Assembly (NCBI GenBank): GCA_036245805.1
Contig: BTRK01000005.1
Span: forward strand, 33,213,469 to 33,277,468
DNA from: Pristionchus mayeri
Taxonomy: Eukaryota; Nematoda; Chromadorea; Rhabditida; Neodiplogasteridae
DNA length: 64,000 bases
Direction: 5' to 3'
The notes below the pieces were generated by a model, which did no database searches, was not told the origin of the DNA, and was given only the letters and a program-made list of their open reading frames with translations. The position numbers and the translations under genes were made by a program. Shown here in pieces: positions 1 to 11,624 of the stretch (positions are counted from its first letter, which is position 1; each line of letters starts with the position of its first letter).

Positions 1-876
1 ACTGCTCGGAGGTAGAGATGGGAGTCCATCACAAGAATCAATGTAGCAACTAGGAGACTGATTAAATCCTCTCACTACTCAACGTCAGAATGATGCAATA
101 CATTGTTGACAAACAGATTGCGCAATCACTGCATTTGATCGCGAACTGACTTTTTTCCGAAGCATTATACGAACTTTCCGGACACCCCTTTTTGATCATC
201 TTTTTTTTTGCATTTTTTCGATACCTTTGCACAGAAATCCCTGGCCGACGGCAGCAATAAATGCAATGAGAAACAGTGGAATCAGCAGCCGATTATTCCT
301 TCCCGAAACGTGGTAATCAGCCGGGTTCATGGAGGAGAGCATTCGTTCCGAGGCAATCATGATCTCCAGACATTCGTAGCAGAGTTGCGAGCCCGCACCG
401 ATACTGATGAGGTAGCCACGGATAGCTGAAGTAAGACTATTTTCTACCTAAATGTGCCTTTTTGACACTTGGTCTATATAGAACGAACACTCAGAGTAGA
501 TCTCCATTGACAAGAAAACAAAGATAACGGAGAAGGTGTAAGGTTGCGTCCTAGAGTCGTTTTCTTACGAGGATCATCAACTCCGAGTGCTGATGAAGGC
601 ATGAAGTTGTTCAGAGCGAAAATTACGGCATGTGTGACAAATTGTGTGAGGTGCGCGCCGCCCCATACAGACAGGAGAGACCTAGAAACAATTCATATTT
701 TTATAATCTTACTATTACTTGTTCACCCATTCAGATTAGGAGACTCACTTGCAATTTGGATGGAGTTGCGATGATTGAACGACGACAACCAAGGAGATAG
801 CAAGGAGAATGAAAGAGATGTGGATGAAGAACGCCAGATAATTCAGAACGGCGTAGACTGGAGCGAAGTAGTCCAT
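1..876 (-). CDS. Serpentine (7TM) chemoreceptor, 5' part, runs off left edge
   Basis: Exons on the minus strand: 749..876, 569..681, 225..425, 1..49, joined in frame by GT-AG introns; the rest lies left of the window. The start is the ATG at 876 (MDYFAPVYAVLNYLAFF). The 163 visible residues give a hydrophobic TM1 followed by LHPNCK, a second hydrophobic stretch, a third with CYECLEIMIASERMLSS, and the start of TM4 and TM5 (LLIPLFLIAFIAAVG, VATLILVMD). An E-R pair after TM3 and an H-x-N type turn after TM1 are usual in nematode serpentine receptor families such as Sre/Sra/Srb, which act as chemoreceptors in sensory cilia. I cannot place it in one family. The third intron (50..224) holds a mariner terminus. 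The family assignment is inference from topology and motifs; that it is a multipass membrane protein is clear. Confidence 0.7.
146..188. repeat. Solo mariner terminal sequence
   Basis: The 43 bases ending in TTTCCGGACACCCC match the right end of the mariner element at 6918..7726 (bases 7679-7724 or so) almost base for base, including the subterminal ACTGACTTTTTTCCGAAGC. No partner terminus is visible to the left, so this is a solo end or a copy whose rest has diverged. It lies inside an intron of the chemoreceptor gene. Confidence 0.75.
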
Positions 877-1049
877 GGAGATAGTGATACGGTAAGAGTA
901 TACGTGTGGTAAAAGGAAAACAGGGTGGCTTCATTCTGAGAATCAATTAAGCCCAAGTGCACATGTCTGGCATCGGGAAATGGTTTGCTTTTCATTCACA
1001 ATAATAGTTTAAATGTCGTCTCGCAGCAAGAAATAGGACATAGCTGGCA

Positions 1050-1653
1050 ATGAAATCATCATTATCAAGAGAGGGGGAGCGAAGTAACGTAGAGGATCAT
1101 CCGGATGGTTCAAATTCTCTAATCACGCAAAGAACTATCGGAACAAATTTAGATGTTGTTCGTCTTGATGCGATAGCAAATGTTTCGTGCTTCTATGATA
1201 TCGCACCAACTTTGGTGAGCCTGAAATAGGGTGTAAATGACTCTCAAAGAATCATTGCATTAATAATGAAGACGTTCGCTCGATAGTTATGGCAAACACG
1301 ATTGTACTTTTTCATTACTTACGTTTTGAAAAAAAGAAGTATTCATGTGTCGGTCTTTTTCGACTAACAATTGTATAGTCCCTTTCATCCCTCTGTGGTC
1401 GCGCGATTTCTCTCGCCGTTTAGTGACAGGGTGGGGCAGAATAATACCCGTCTCTCTCTATTCTTCACTGTTTTCTTCCCGATCTCGCCCTGTTTGCAAG
1501 CCTTTCCATGCCATGTCCTCCAATGCACTACTCATTATTGGATTTGTGTTGTTTATGCAAAGTTTCGCTGTAAATTTCTTGAAGATTCGTCATTTTCAGG
1601 GCTATACACGCCTTACTTCCCGTGCCTCTGGCAATAGGAGAAATTATCGATGA
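1050..1653 (+). CDS. Candidate two-exon small gene, unknown
   Basis: Exon 1050..1214 starts at ATG (MKSSLSREGERSNVEDHPDG) and stays open for 55 codons to a GTGAG donor. It joins in phase at ATTTTCAG|GGC to 1600..1653, which ends at TGA, giving 72 residues. I recognise no family. Support is only the open frame and fitting splice sites; further or different exons between 1215 and 1992 are possible, for instance the acceptor before CGGATGAAG near 1819. Divergent from the chemoreceptor at 876. Confidence 0.3.
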
Positions 1654-2197
1654 TTTATTATGGTGAGATTTATTTTTTTCTAATTTTTTATTTATCATAG
1701 ACTATTCAGCTACAATGCCGTGCAAATTCCTTGTTCGGCAGTAACAATTATATATTTTTTGATTTACATCCATAACCATTTGATTTATTCATTTAGATCA
1801 ATTAAAACGATTGATTCAGCGGATGAAGAAAAGCCAGACAATACCTGCGAACGGATTTCTCGGAGTCGCAGTGTTGCAAATTCTAGTAATTATCAACTAC
1901 GACTTCAACATCGAATAAATAAATTGTATAAAATGGTTTTGCAAGTATTCCTAATCTATCTTGTCATGCAAATGCTAACACCAAAGGAGTAATTGTTGAA
2001 CATGTCGACGCAAATACTCTGAAAATATGTACACATATCATTGCCATTTTTGTTAATCTAACAGAATTATGATTCTTCAAATTACAACCGAAGACGGGAA
2101 GAATAGTTGTTGTAAAAAGAAAGAGATGAAATTTTACTTTGGAACAGTATAAACATAAGCTTCATCATAGAAAATCCCAGGATCATGAACAGGAATC
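1654..2197. other. AT-rich stretch, no firm gene
   Basis: AT-rich DNA with an open frame at 1720-1992 that has no good upstream join and no recognisable domain. Nothing else supported. Confidence 0.4.
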
Positions 2198-3416
2198 TCA
2201 ATAATCGAGCATTTCCTCGTTCTCCGCCATCACATCGATTCCCTCGCTCCAATCCTCATACAGTCCCTTCAGTTTCAGCTGAAGAGGAATGCACTTCTGG
2301 AAGAGATCGAAAGGCCTCTTGCGCTGCTCTTTGATCTTCTCGTAGGAATCCAACTGAATTTTTTAAAAATAATTTTACATCGCGAATACATTAATGCCCT
2401 TGTACTGTTGAATTGATATATTTTAGCTTATTTTATACTGAACTCACGATTTCATCGGGCAGATTTGCACTCATCTTCGACTTGTGCAGTGAGTGCAGCT
2501 CATCGATGAGATCGAAGTACGATTTCCAATTCGCAGCCAGCGAACGGTAGAAGGACGTCTGAATCCATTTTAAGTTTGAAATTCATAGAGAATGAGGAGA
2601 AAAAGAGATACTAAGCAACTGAATCTGGATCGTATAGCAAAACATTCGCATCTAATTGGCAGCATAAAGTTTATGCTTGTCATCACGCTATGCGAAGTTT
2701 GTTGTTACAGTTTCACATCTCTGACCTCTTCGGGATGCTCCGGAAGCGGCGGCAGTCCTCTCTCCATGCTCTTGATGTGCCGATGCACGATTTTGATTCG
2801 TTCGTACTGCATTTCAGTGACCAAATCGACGAGTGCACTGAACTCCTCTTGCTTTGACACCTGGAAGATGCGATTATTTACTGCGAGATGTGAAAGACTT
2901 CAATCAATCAATCAATTTATTCAAACTTCAGGACTTGGGTCTGTTGAATCATGACTATGTTGAATGACTTGACTTTGGCCGGTTGAAAGACTTGCAGCTG
3001 GTTAACAGTTGTCATGCGAGTATCCACGAATAATTGTGTCAATAACTAAATACAGAAATCAAGAACTCACGATGTGTTGGTTCCAGGCCTTCTGGGAGAA
3101 GTGGTGTTTGCTCTGCGATGGGTCGGTTTCTGGTCCATCAGGAGCGTCCAGGTTCTGATGGGAATTCAGTATAATCACGAGGGAATCTACCATTTGATGG
3201 GGGGGGGGGGAAGAGTCTGTGACGGTAGGGATAAAAGTGAGAGCTAAATAATGTCAGCACTTTTCGAAAATTGAACAACTAGGAAGCTCGAAAGTACGTT
3301 ACCACATGGGAGAGTGCCTTGCCGAAGTCCTCCGATGACATGTCTCCGGTTCGCGAAGCAGTGAAGAGATCGATGAGCGAGTGAGAGATCGCCATTACTC
3401 TCCCGTCGTAGAACAT
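2198..3416 (-). CDS. Unrecognised conserved-looking protein, five exons
   Basis: Minus-strand exons 3303..3416 (start ATG 3416, MFYDGRVMAISHSLIDLFTA), 3071..3154, 2726..2860, 2448..2558 and 2198..2355 (TGA at 2198). The first four join in phase 0 with consensus splice sites and read as an acidic, mostly helical protein with Trp and charged pairs (HFSQKAWNQHI, ANWKSYFDLIDELHSLHK), typical of a real gene. The last exon reads well in one frame only (FDLFQKCIPLQLKLKGLYED, ending MLDY), but that frame does not agree with the phase of the consensus acceptor AATTCAG at 2356. Either a less usual acceptor at about 2342 is used, or there is a one-base difference in the assembly. Extra 5' coding sequence near 3550-3605 is possible. 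I do not recognise the family and infer no function. Confidence 0.6.
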
Positions 3417-4937
3417 GATACTGCAAGAAGCTCTGGAATTACGAAATAGCATGAATTTTTAATCACGAAAAAATTGGCAACTCTACAGAGAACACAATGA
3501 AAATAGGAGACCAGAGAGGAGAGAGGAGAGTGGAGAATGATGAGCACGAACCTGGCAAGGGTTGGCATCGGAAGCAGCCAGTCTCTTCGCTGGACGCATC
3601 CAAAGAGTAGGCTGAAACATCATAATACCCTCTGGTCGCCCTTCTCTCTCAGGGGGCTTCCGGAGTGAAGTAGGGTGCTCCCGATCTCACTTTTTCGAAT
3701 TAGATTTACTGATTTTTAAAAATGTCACTGTCAAACGTAGTTATCAGTATTCTCAATTGTCCATGAGTGAGTTCAAATGTGACAGGAAAGTCGAGGGCAA
3801 ACGATGGACTCATTGACTATTCCTGCTCCCAATGACACATGAAAGTTCTTAAATATTTATTGTCCTTCAAAATCATGAAAGATCTGCAACGTTCGATGAG
3901 CTTTGATATTGGCAAGCGTGCTGAGCACTATGCTATTCTTCGTTGTCGGATGTCATTGTTGTGGAATGAGCTGATAAATACTCTGATAAGTGCTTGGGAG
4001 CAACTAACATAATTGCATGATTCCGTCTTGAGTGTGTCTTGAGTCTTGAGTACACCAGGTTAGGCGGTGCAATGATCATAGAACGCCAGCTTTCAATGCC
4101 GAAAACAGACATAACAGTTTCCTTACAATCGTCAATAGACAACCCTCCTCCAGTCCTATTCCAGCATGCTTTGTAAGCAAATACTGATGAATGCAGAAAA
4201 TAGATTTTCATTGGTTCTTCAGGTATTTCCTATTTCATTTATCAACTGTTTCATCTTGCAAGAGATGAATTGGCTTATCCTAGTCGCTGGGTGTTTTGTT
4301 ACTTCAAAGTCTAATCGTTCCTTCCGTTCACTCCTCCAACACCCTTATCTCATCCTGCTATCTTCCCTTTACAAAAGCAGTGCCCAAGGGGGAGAGGGAG
4401 AGAACCTGCCCCTTCCCTACTCTCACTTTCTACCCCTTATCCATTCTTTGCCTTTCTAACAGGTGTGCCATCCACCCCACTGATCCGCCCTTCACAGCCA
4501 GTTTCACTTGTTCTCATGACTAACCCCTGATCCCTCAAGTAATTCGACGACAACTAGGACGAATCTTGGTCGGGGTTGTGCGTAATCACCGTTTCACTCA
4601 CATACCAGAGTGGTAGTCGATGAGAGTATACGAGGAAGGAATCCCTTCTTTTGGCCGATAACAACCAATTCTGCTCGATTAGTCTACACGAACCCTCATG
4701 CTTACATGTTAGATCGTTTCGAACTTTCCCAATCACAGACCAGTTCCTGTTCGATATAATCTCCCCTCTGCTCCTCTTTCTTTGCCCTTCACTCGTTCTC
4801 CTCATTCCCATTTTTCTCACAGCCTTTGTGCTCAACCACCGACCTCGTGTTTTTTAGTTTCATTGATTACATTGCCCTGCTGCGAATCATTGCATAGGTT
4901 CATCTCTGTCTTTCCTTTACCCTTGTCCTTTTCCAGA
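3417..4937. other. Intergenic, pyrimidine-rich, no gene seen
   Basis: Separates the unknown minus-strand gene from the collagen start. From 4200 the plus strand is rich in CT tracts, which create open frames with serine/leucine/proline-rich translations and no domain. This would contain the collagen promoter. The last bases, TTTTCCAG at 4929-4936, directly precede the collagen ATG and look like a trans-splice acceptor. Confidence 0.5.
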
Positions 4938-7900
4938 ATGGGCGATCGTGCTACGATCGCTGTCTCGCTCTCCATCTGCATCTCAGGTAGCAACAATCTC
5001 TGAAATTGTTCAGACGTGGTTTACTTTTTTTCCCACTAAAAGAGGGCTTCCCTTGCCCACTGTAGAAGTGGAACAGGAAGAGACCACGATCTCTGCTTGA
5101 AGTAATGCCGTGCCTTCTCTTTAGCCAGCAGTCTAAGTCTCATATCTCAGTCTGTGCCGTTCTCTTCGCTGGTCTCTCCTCTCTCTACATCATCAACGAC
5201 GTCTCCGACTTCTACGACGATGCGTTGAGGGAGATGAACGCATTCCAGGTGAGATGACGCACCTCGAGGTAAAAAAAAAAAGATAATTCTAAAGACTAGA
5301 ATTGGTAGTAGTACAATTTCTTTAACACGAGTTTCCTGTAAAAGTGTGGGAAAATGAGCTCTTTTTGCTACTAGAAAATATTTTATGTCACCGATTTCGT
5401 TCAAACTCGATTTGTGGATACCAGTAGGGATCCGAATACGGCCTATCCGGTTGGTTTGGCAAAATCTGCGCATTATCGATTTTCTGATCTACTACTTACA
5501 AAAGCGTATAAATCGATTAATTTTGATAGTAACGAGAACAATTTGTAATGAATTATATTCACATTGACGAGCTTTACAACTTTGCCAGCAACATGCAAAA
5601 CGCAGGAATTGATTTCCATATCGATTTCCCCGAAAAAACCGTTTGATCTACCCAAAAATCGATGTTTTAAGCATCACATATATCAAATACAAAGGGTTTT
5701 ATTGCACCAGTGGATTCTCCAGACGAAATAAGGGTTGTTCACATTGAGCATTTTTCATATAAGTGGCACCCTACTATCGATTTACTATGGGATAGAATGA
5801 ACTGTTCTGGACTTGGTCGAATTTTTCGAGATATTAGTTTTTTGGTCGTATCTTGGTTCAAAGTCCAATCGGGCACTTAAAAATGAAATCGATAGCCCTC
5901 GGAGAGACGAAAAAGAATGACTAAGAGACATAAAGTGCTGAGAGTACGTGTTTTCGAGTTATCTGACGAAAACTGCTAAAAATGATCACACAATGTGTGT
6001 TTTCACATATCTGCTCTATCCGTCCCTAATTTTGCAGTAGTATTACACTGTTTATGTCTGAACACGCAAATATAATCTAATTTTAATTCTGCACGTGAAC
6101 AAACCGTTCCATTTTTCAAGTTTCACCAGATTAATTCGTTTTACCATTTTAGGTTGGATGAGTACGAACAATTGTGACTGGCTTTCATATGCATTTGTCA
6201 ACTCAATGCGAAAATATGATTGTGTATGTGTGCAAAGGCATCATAAATGTAATACTATTGCAAAATGAGCGACGGATTAGAGCAGAGATGTGAAAACACA
6301 CATTGTGTGATCAGTTTTAGCAGTTTTCGTCAGATAACTCGAAAACACGTACTCTCAGCACTTTATGTCTCTTAGTCATTCTTTTTCGTCTCTCCGAGGG
6401 CTATCGATTTCATTTTTTAAGTGCCCGATTGGACAACTTTGAACCAAGATACGACCAAAAAACTAATATCTCGAAAAATTCGACCGTCCAGAACAGTTCA
6501 TTCTATCCCATAGTAAATCGATAGTAGGGTGCCACATATGAAAAATGCTCAACGTGAACAACCCCTCATTTCGTCTGGAGAATCCACTGGTGCAATAAAA
6601 CCCTTTGTATTTGATATATGTGATGCTCAAAACATCGATTTTTAGGTAGATCAAACGGTTTTTCGGGGAAATCGATATGAAAATCAATTCCTACGCTTTG
6701 TATGTTGCTGGCAAAGTTGTAAAGCTCGTCAATGCGAATATAATTCATTGCAAATTGTTCTCGTTACGATCAAAATTAATCGATTTATAACCTTTTCTAA
6801 GTAGTAGATCAAAAAATCGATAATGTGCAGATTTTGCCAAACCAACCGGATAGGCCGTCTTCGTACATCTAATGATATCCACAAATCGAGTTTGAACGAA
6901 ATCGGTGACATAAAATATTGGGGTGTCCGGAAAGTTCGTATAATTTTTTGTTTTTTATTTTTTATTCAATGCTTTACAATTCTCAGTGACCAATGTATGC
7001 CCCCTTCTATCTCGCTACCTCCCTCCAGCGATTGGGCAGGGTCTTGATTCCTCTCTTCCAGAATGCGGGTTTCTTCGAGAACGCCCAGTTCACGAAAGCC
7101 CTCACAACTTCATCTCGATTCTTGAACTTCTTTCCTTTGCAGAAGTCAGAGAGAGAGCGGAAGCAGTGGTAGTCGCATGGGGAGAGATCCGGGGAATACG
7201 GTGGATGGGGAATCCTCTCGATCTTCAGCTCGTCCATTTTCTTCTGGGTCATCTTCGTTCGATGTGGGCGAGCATTGTCCATCAGAAGAAGAATTTTGCC
7301 CTGGTTCAGGAGTCTGGGAGGGACTCTGATCGCGACATCTTACAGTTGTTCAGAGAAGAGGTCGGCATTGATGCTGGTGCCAGGGGCGATGATCTCCCAG
7401 TAGATGGGACCGAGCACTGAGAAGAAGAAGCAGAGGAGTTCCTTCTTTCCGTCCTCTTCCTTCTTCGGGACGGGCGTGGGCTTCTCATCTGCATCCACCC
7501 ATTGCAGTCTCCTCACAGGGTTATCGTACGTGATCCACTTCTCATCTGTAGCGATGATGGAATTGACCCATCGAAGATTGGATCTACGATGGAGTAATTC
7601 CCGACAGACTTGAACACGATTTTTCAGCTGTTCGGGGGAGAGGTCATGGGGAATCACTTGTGGAACTGACTTTTTCGCGAACTGACTTTTTTCCGAAGCA
7701 TTATACGAACTTTCCGGACACCCCAATATTTCTAGTAGCCAGCGTTCCTGCATTCTTACAGGAGACCCGTGTTAACGAATTTGAAGATTGAGTTTCTTCA
7801 CCAAATTCCTCTAACTCGGAATTTATCCCAACAGGCGAAATGCTAAATGACATTTCTACAATGTATTGAACGTCAAAGGCGCCAATAACCATACTGTCCA

Positions 7901-9350
7901 ATCATTTTTTGACGGAATAAGAATAGTTTAATAAGAAAAGTCATTATCTAGAAAAGGATAGAAGAACTCGGTTCAATTCCATGCCTGAACAATCTCTCAC
8001 CAAATCCTCTCAGAAAGTAGCGGACGATGCGTGGGTGGAGGTCCTACCGATGGCGCAGTCTGGGCCTGCAGTGAAGGAGTCGAGACGAGTGCCCGCCCCC
8101 TCCATCGCATCCCTCTTCCGAACGAAGAGACAGCTGGAGCTGCCCAGCCAGTGCAGTCAGTTTCCTCTCGTTTCCAGATAGAGTATGAATAACCGAATTC
8201 TGACCTACTTAAAGGCTTCTAGAAGAAAAGGAGATTAATTCAGCATTTTGGATAAGCGTACTTCACTTATTCTGATACGAAAATGATAATACGAGCCAAC
8301 GGATGCAATGATGTTCTTGAGACTTGCATGATAACCATCTGAAGAACCCGTCCAATTCAGACTGCAACATCCACCAGTCGACCTGCCCTCCGGGTCCCCA
8401 GGGCGACCGTGGATTCGACGGTATGCCCGGTGCCAATGGAGAACCGGGTGCGCCCGGACCCAACGGAGTCGATGGACGGGCGGCTGCCCCTGAAACCTAC
8501 ATGGCGCCCCGAGATTGCATTGTGTGCCCAGCTGGCCCGCCCGGACCCGCCGGCCGACCCGGTTATCCCGGACCCGCCGGACTCCCAGGCATGCCCGGAC
8601 CCAAGGGAGAGGCGACCTACGCGGGCAGGGGCCAGCCGGGCCCGCCCGGACCACCCGGAGATGTTGGAGCACTCGGTGAGGCTAATTCCGAATTCCATTT
8701 TCAGACCAAACACATCACCGCATAAAATATCACAGTATGAGCCGTTCAATGGAGCTGGCATTAGTACAACAATGATGGACGCTTTAGTATCAGTATCTGA
8801 ACAAGATCGTTGATCATCTGATTAAATAACTCGTCTTCTAGGAACTCCGGGTCGGCCCGGATCGATGGGTCAGCCCGGTCGCAACGGCATAAAGTACCTG
8901 CCGGGACCCCGCGGACTACCAGGCATGCCCGGTCGCGCGGGTCCAGCTGGCCCCTCTGGACCAGCTGGAGTGGCCGAGGAGGGACCCGATGGACTGCCTG
9001 GACCCGCCGGACCTGCTGGCATGGACGGAATGGGAGGAGCTGATGGACAACCCGGAATTGTAAGTGGCTCAATTCTTATTTTATTATTAGAATGCTTTTC
9101 CCTTATCCCCGAAGTCACGCAAGCCCTTATGAAATTCTCTGATATTATTCAGAAGAGTTTGAATCTCATCAAACAGTTACTAAAAAGTAGAAAAAAAACA
9201 TGTTTTCTACAGCCCGGTCTCCCTGGTCTTCCCGGCATCGACGCAGCCTATTGCTCGTGTCCGAAGAGAACTGCTGCAGTGGAGACGGCATCACCTGCGT
9301 ACGAACCACCAGAGGCGGAGCAGGAGCACGGATACTATAGGATACTGTAG
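4938..9350 (+). CDS. Cuticle collagen
   Basis: Exons 4938..4986, 5151..5248, 8014..8155, 8361..8675, 8842..9059, 9213..9350; 319 residues, normal for a nematode cuticle collagen. Residues 1-50 form the N-terminal cuticle collagen domain: a signal-anchor ([20 protein letters not shown]) and [19 protein letters not shown], continuing [15 protein letters not shown] at the end of exon 3 is the usual subtilisin-type processing site, followed by a CxC cluster ([16 protein letters not shown]). Two long Gly-X-Y blocks follow, broken by a short non-helical segment with Cys ([11 protein letters not shown]), and the C-terminus has the conserved YCSCPKR Cys pair. It would be secreted by the hypodermis, trimerise, be crosslinked by Cys and built into the cuticle. 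ATG sits one base after an acceptor-like TTTTCCAG, which suggests SL trans-splicing. Intron 2 is 2.76 kb, far longer than the other introns here, because of a palindromic element. Which named collagen it matches cannot be told. Confidence 0.95.
6918..7726 (-). mobile_element. Truncated mariner element
   Basis: 809 bp with terminal inverted repeats starting TTGGGGTGTCCGGAAAGTTC and flanked by TA on both sides (6916-6917 and 7727-7728). Removing the element and one TA restores the sequence of the other palindrome arm (GACATAAAATATTTT-like) to within a base, so the insertion is younger than the palindrome. The inside encodes only the C-terminal two thirds of a mariner transposase on the minus strand. 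It cannot be autonomous. Confidence 0.92.
7007..7690 (-). pseudogene. Mariner transposase remnant (DD34D)
   Basis: Read on the minus strand from about 7690 to the stop at 7007. It shows the mariner catalytic core: first Asp in [13 protein letters not shown], second Asp in [10 protein letters not shown], third Asp in [13 protein letters not shown], with exactly 34 residues between the second and third, which defines mariner (DD34D). The N-terminal helix-turn-helix part is missing: the frame emerges straight from the terminal repeat without a start. A TAA at 7340-7342 interrupts the frame between the first and second catalytic Asp; the reading frame is the same on both sides. So this copy is dead by truncation and by a nonsense codon. 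Confidence 0.9.
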
Positions 9351-9887
9351 AGCGATGATTGTGCGATGTAGAACGATAAAGGATGTGCATCGAACTATGA
9401 TATTTTGTGTATGAAGAAGAGGAAGTAAGCAAGGAACAGGATCAAAGTTAAGTGGAAGGCTGGTTTATCAGTGGAAATGGTGAAAAAAATCATACAAAAA
9501 ATAACTACTACCTTACACTGCATTTGGAGAGTAACATGTAACTTTTCATTTCCTTACACTCCACGATCAAAGATTACACCGTAGACTGACTGATTCAAAG
9601 TTTCCTACAATCGCTGTCAACATTCCCCGCTTCCTTTTTTGAGCATCCGCAACCTTTCCCTTTATCACTCCTTATCTCCTTCTTTTTCTCATTCTGCCCA
9701 TCTTTTCAGCTCATTTCGATCGCCTTTGCTTGATAGTTTTTTGTAATATTCTGTGGGACGGCCAAGAAAATGTATCCTTGTACTGCATCTTCTATTTTTT
9801 ACAATCATTTTCGAATTATTTCAATCACAGGGCCATAAACGCTCTCGTTCTCATAATTTCAATGAGGAATATCAATGATTTGAATTG
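9351..9887. other. Collagen 3' flank, no gene
   Basis: AT- and pyrimidine-rich DNA after the collagen stop, presumably the 3' UTR and intergenic spacer. No open frame with splice support. Confidence 0.5.
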
Positions 9888-10527
9888 ATGAATGTCAGGT
9901 AAGTAACACGGTTTTTAGCTAGCAAAATTTTACAATATTTTGGCATCTGTACATTTATTGCTACAAATACATCTAGAATCCAGCAGCATTTGATTCTATC
10001 ATAATTGACATTTAGAGAGATCTTCTTTTGCCATAAATGTAATGATTAATAAACACTCTGTACAGACAAAAAAAAATCAACGAGTTGAGCAAAAATGGTT
10101 TGATCCTTCATCACGACGGAACAGAAGAACATCGTAGGGAAGCTCAGGTGAGAAAAAAAAGAAAAAAAAGATCCGCTTCATTTGCAAATGAATCTTTGAT
10201 AAAACGCTGTCCTCTATTCACGCAAGAACTCTTTCCAGGAATTGAACATTTCTTCGTCTGGAAAACACCACGAACAAAGAGGAACCGATTGATCCCACCA
10301 CAACTATTTAAGGTCAGCCTAATTCCCATATCAGTTTCACTCTGGCTAACAAGAGAGATAGTTAGAATACGACTAATCCAGTGGACATTTCTTCCTTACT
10401 TTTACCTTTGCAGTTTCTATATCAAAATTTGTCTGAAATCGAACACGATGGATACTCCTCATGGACTCGCCCATCACTGAAAAAAATCTGCCAATCAACA
10501 AAGAAGAATGACGCCTCGCCACTATAG
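9888..10527 (+). CDS. Hypothetical basic protein, three exons
   Basis: Exons 9888..9898 (ATG AAT GTC AG), 10066..10312 and 10414..10527 join in frame to a TAG. The 123-residue product is Lys/Arg-rich with KKRKKR and KTPRTKRNRLIPPQLFK and ends with SLKKICQSTKKNDASPL. No signal peptide, no known domain. The tiny first exon and an A-run at the second acceptor make the start uncertain; a GTGAG inside exon 2 at 10149 could be an alternative donor, but the frame stays open through it. Function unknown. Confidence 0.35.
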
Positions 10528-10787
10528 ATTGTATTCCTTTCGCCATTCCATCGCCGATAAAGATTAAGAATTGATAAATAAATATGACGAAATGTAATAT
10601 ATTCTGGCTCTTGGAGAATGCGCAGAATAACACAAAATCGTCTTTGGCACGGAAGTAATTGAATTTGACTTTTTGACCTTTGCACTAAAAGTGAAAATTA
10701 ATAAAAAAATTATGTCCAACTCACCGCACTCCGCTCACTTGCTCCTCTCTCGCTCCACTCGAGCGGTTCCTCCCCTCTCCTCTCCCC

Positions 10788-11624
10788 ATGTTCCTTCTCC
10801 CTCTGCTCTTGCTGCTTCCTTCCCTGCAGCTGCAGCCCATTGCTGCTACCTATGAAGTAGAGCCACAGTACAAGCCGGACAGAGACACTCGTGAGTTCAT
10901 TATCTAATTCTTCCTTCTCCATCTAAATATTGATCTCTCTTGTTGATACTGTAAGAATTCCTTCCTTTCCAGAGGCAGAACTCATCAACCCGAACTACCG
11001 CTTCATCTCCGGGTCCCTCTTCCGCAATCCTCGACACATGAACGGGCCGATCCGAGATCGATGGTGCCAGGAGAAGTGAGGAAAAGGGGCGGGGCTAGAA
11101 AAGGGGCGGAGCCTATCTGCAGGTGCATGCGTCATTGCTACTGCACGTACGGCTACTCGTGCAGACGCAGTTGCATCGCACACTGCGACAGAGGACTGTA
11201 CAAGGTACGGTAGGAATCGATCGATTGATTGGAGGATACGGTAGAGGTTTATTGAACACCACCATGTGATATATTGCTCCCGAGGATACAGTACTCCCTT
11301 GATGCCGTATCCCTCCCGTCTCAGGGTTTCTCCAACGATCCCTTCCTGCACAATCGATCGAAGAGATCGGCCAAGGACGAAGAACGTCTGCCGTCGGTCG
11401 CCGAATTGGTCAATGGTACATAAAAATTTCCATAATTTGATAATCTGTTACTCCTGATCTTTGATTTTTCAGTTGACCTTCCGTACCTCAAGGGTTTCAA
11501 ATACGACGATCGGGCGATTCTCAGAAGGGTGACGGGCAGACCCATCTGGAATCCCGCCGCTAAGGATTACAGTGTCAAGTATCTTTATTCTCAGCTTCAT
11601 TTTTGGCGAAAAGCCAAATCCTAA
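10788..11624 (+). CDS. Secreted cysteine-rich protein
   Basis: Exons 10788..10890, 10973..11075, 11123..11204, 11325..11415, 11473..11624; 176 residues. The N-terminus is a clear signal peptide (MFLLPLLLLLPSLQLQPIAA). Exons 2-3 hold a compact Cys cluster, WCQEKCMRHCYCTYGYSC then RRSCIAHC, eight Cys within about 30 residues. Exon 4 has NRSKRSAKDEE, a likely dibasic/furin processing site, and the C-terminal part is basic and aromatic. It is probably secreted through the ER and may be cleaved after RSKR. I do not recognise the Cys spacing as a named family, and no toxin or enzyme assignment is justified. A plus-strand kinase follows 530 bp downstream. Confidence 0.75.

Larger units (their letters stand above)
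5300..7795. repeat. Kilobase palindrome (foldback element) in collagen intron 2
   Basis: The left arm (about 5300-6052) reappears as reverse complement at about 6236-6917 plus 7729-7795. The arms share long near-identical runs, for example ATGTCACCGATTTCGTTCAA (5386) against its complement ending at 6911, and TGATCACACAATGTGTGTTT near 5980 against 6275-6310. The central spacer is about 185 bp. The right arm is interrupted by a mariner insertion at a TA. Outer boundaries are approximate because identity fades there. No transposase of its own is seen. Confidence 0.88.

Noticed and set aside
4166..5003. Overlapping plus-strand frames rich in Ser, Leu and Pro
   Set aside because: Arise from CT-rich DNA; no splice support and no domain, and they overlap the collagen start in other frames.
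8235..9118. Several Gly/Arg/Pro-rich frames opposite or beside the collagen
   Set aside because: Shadows of the Gly-X-Y coding sequence.
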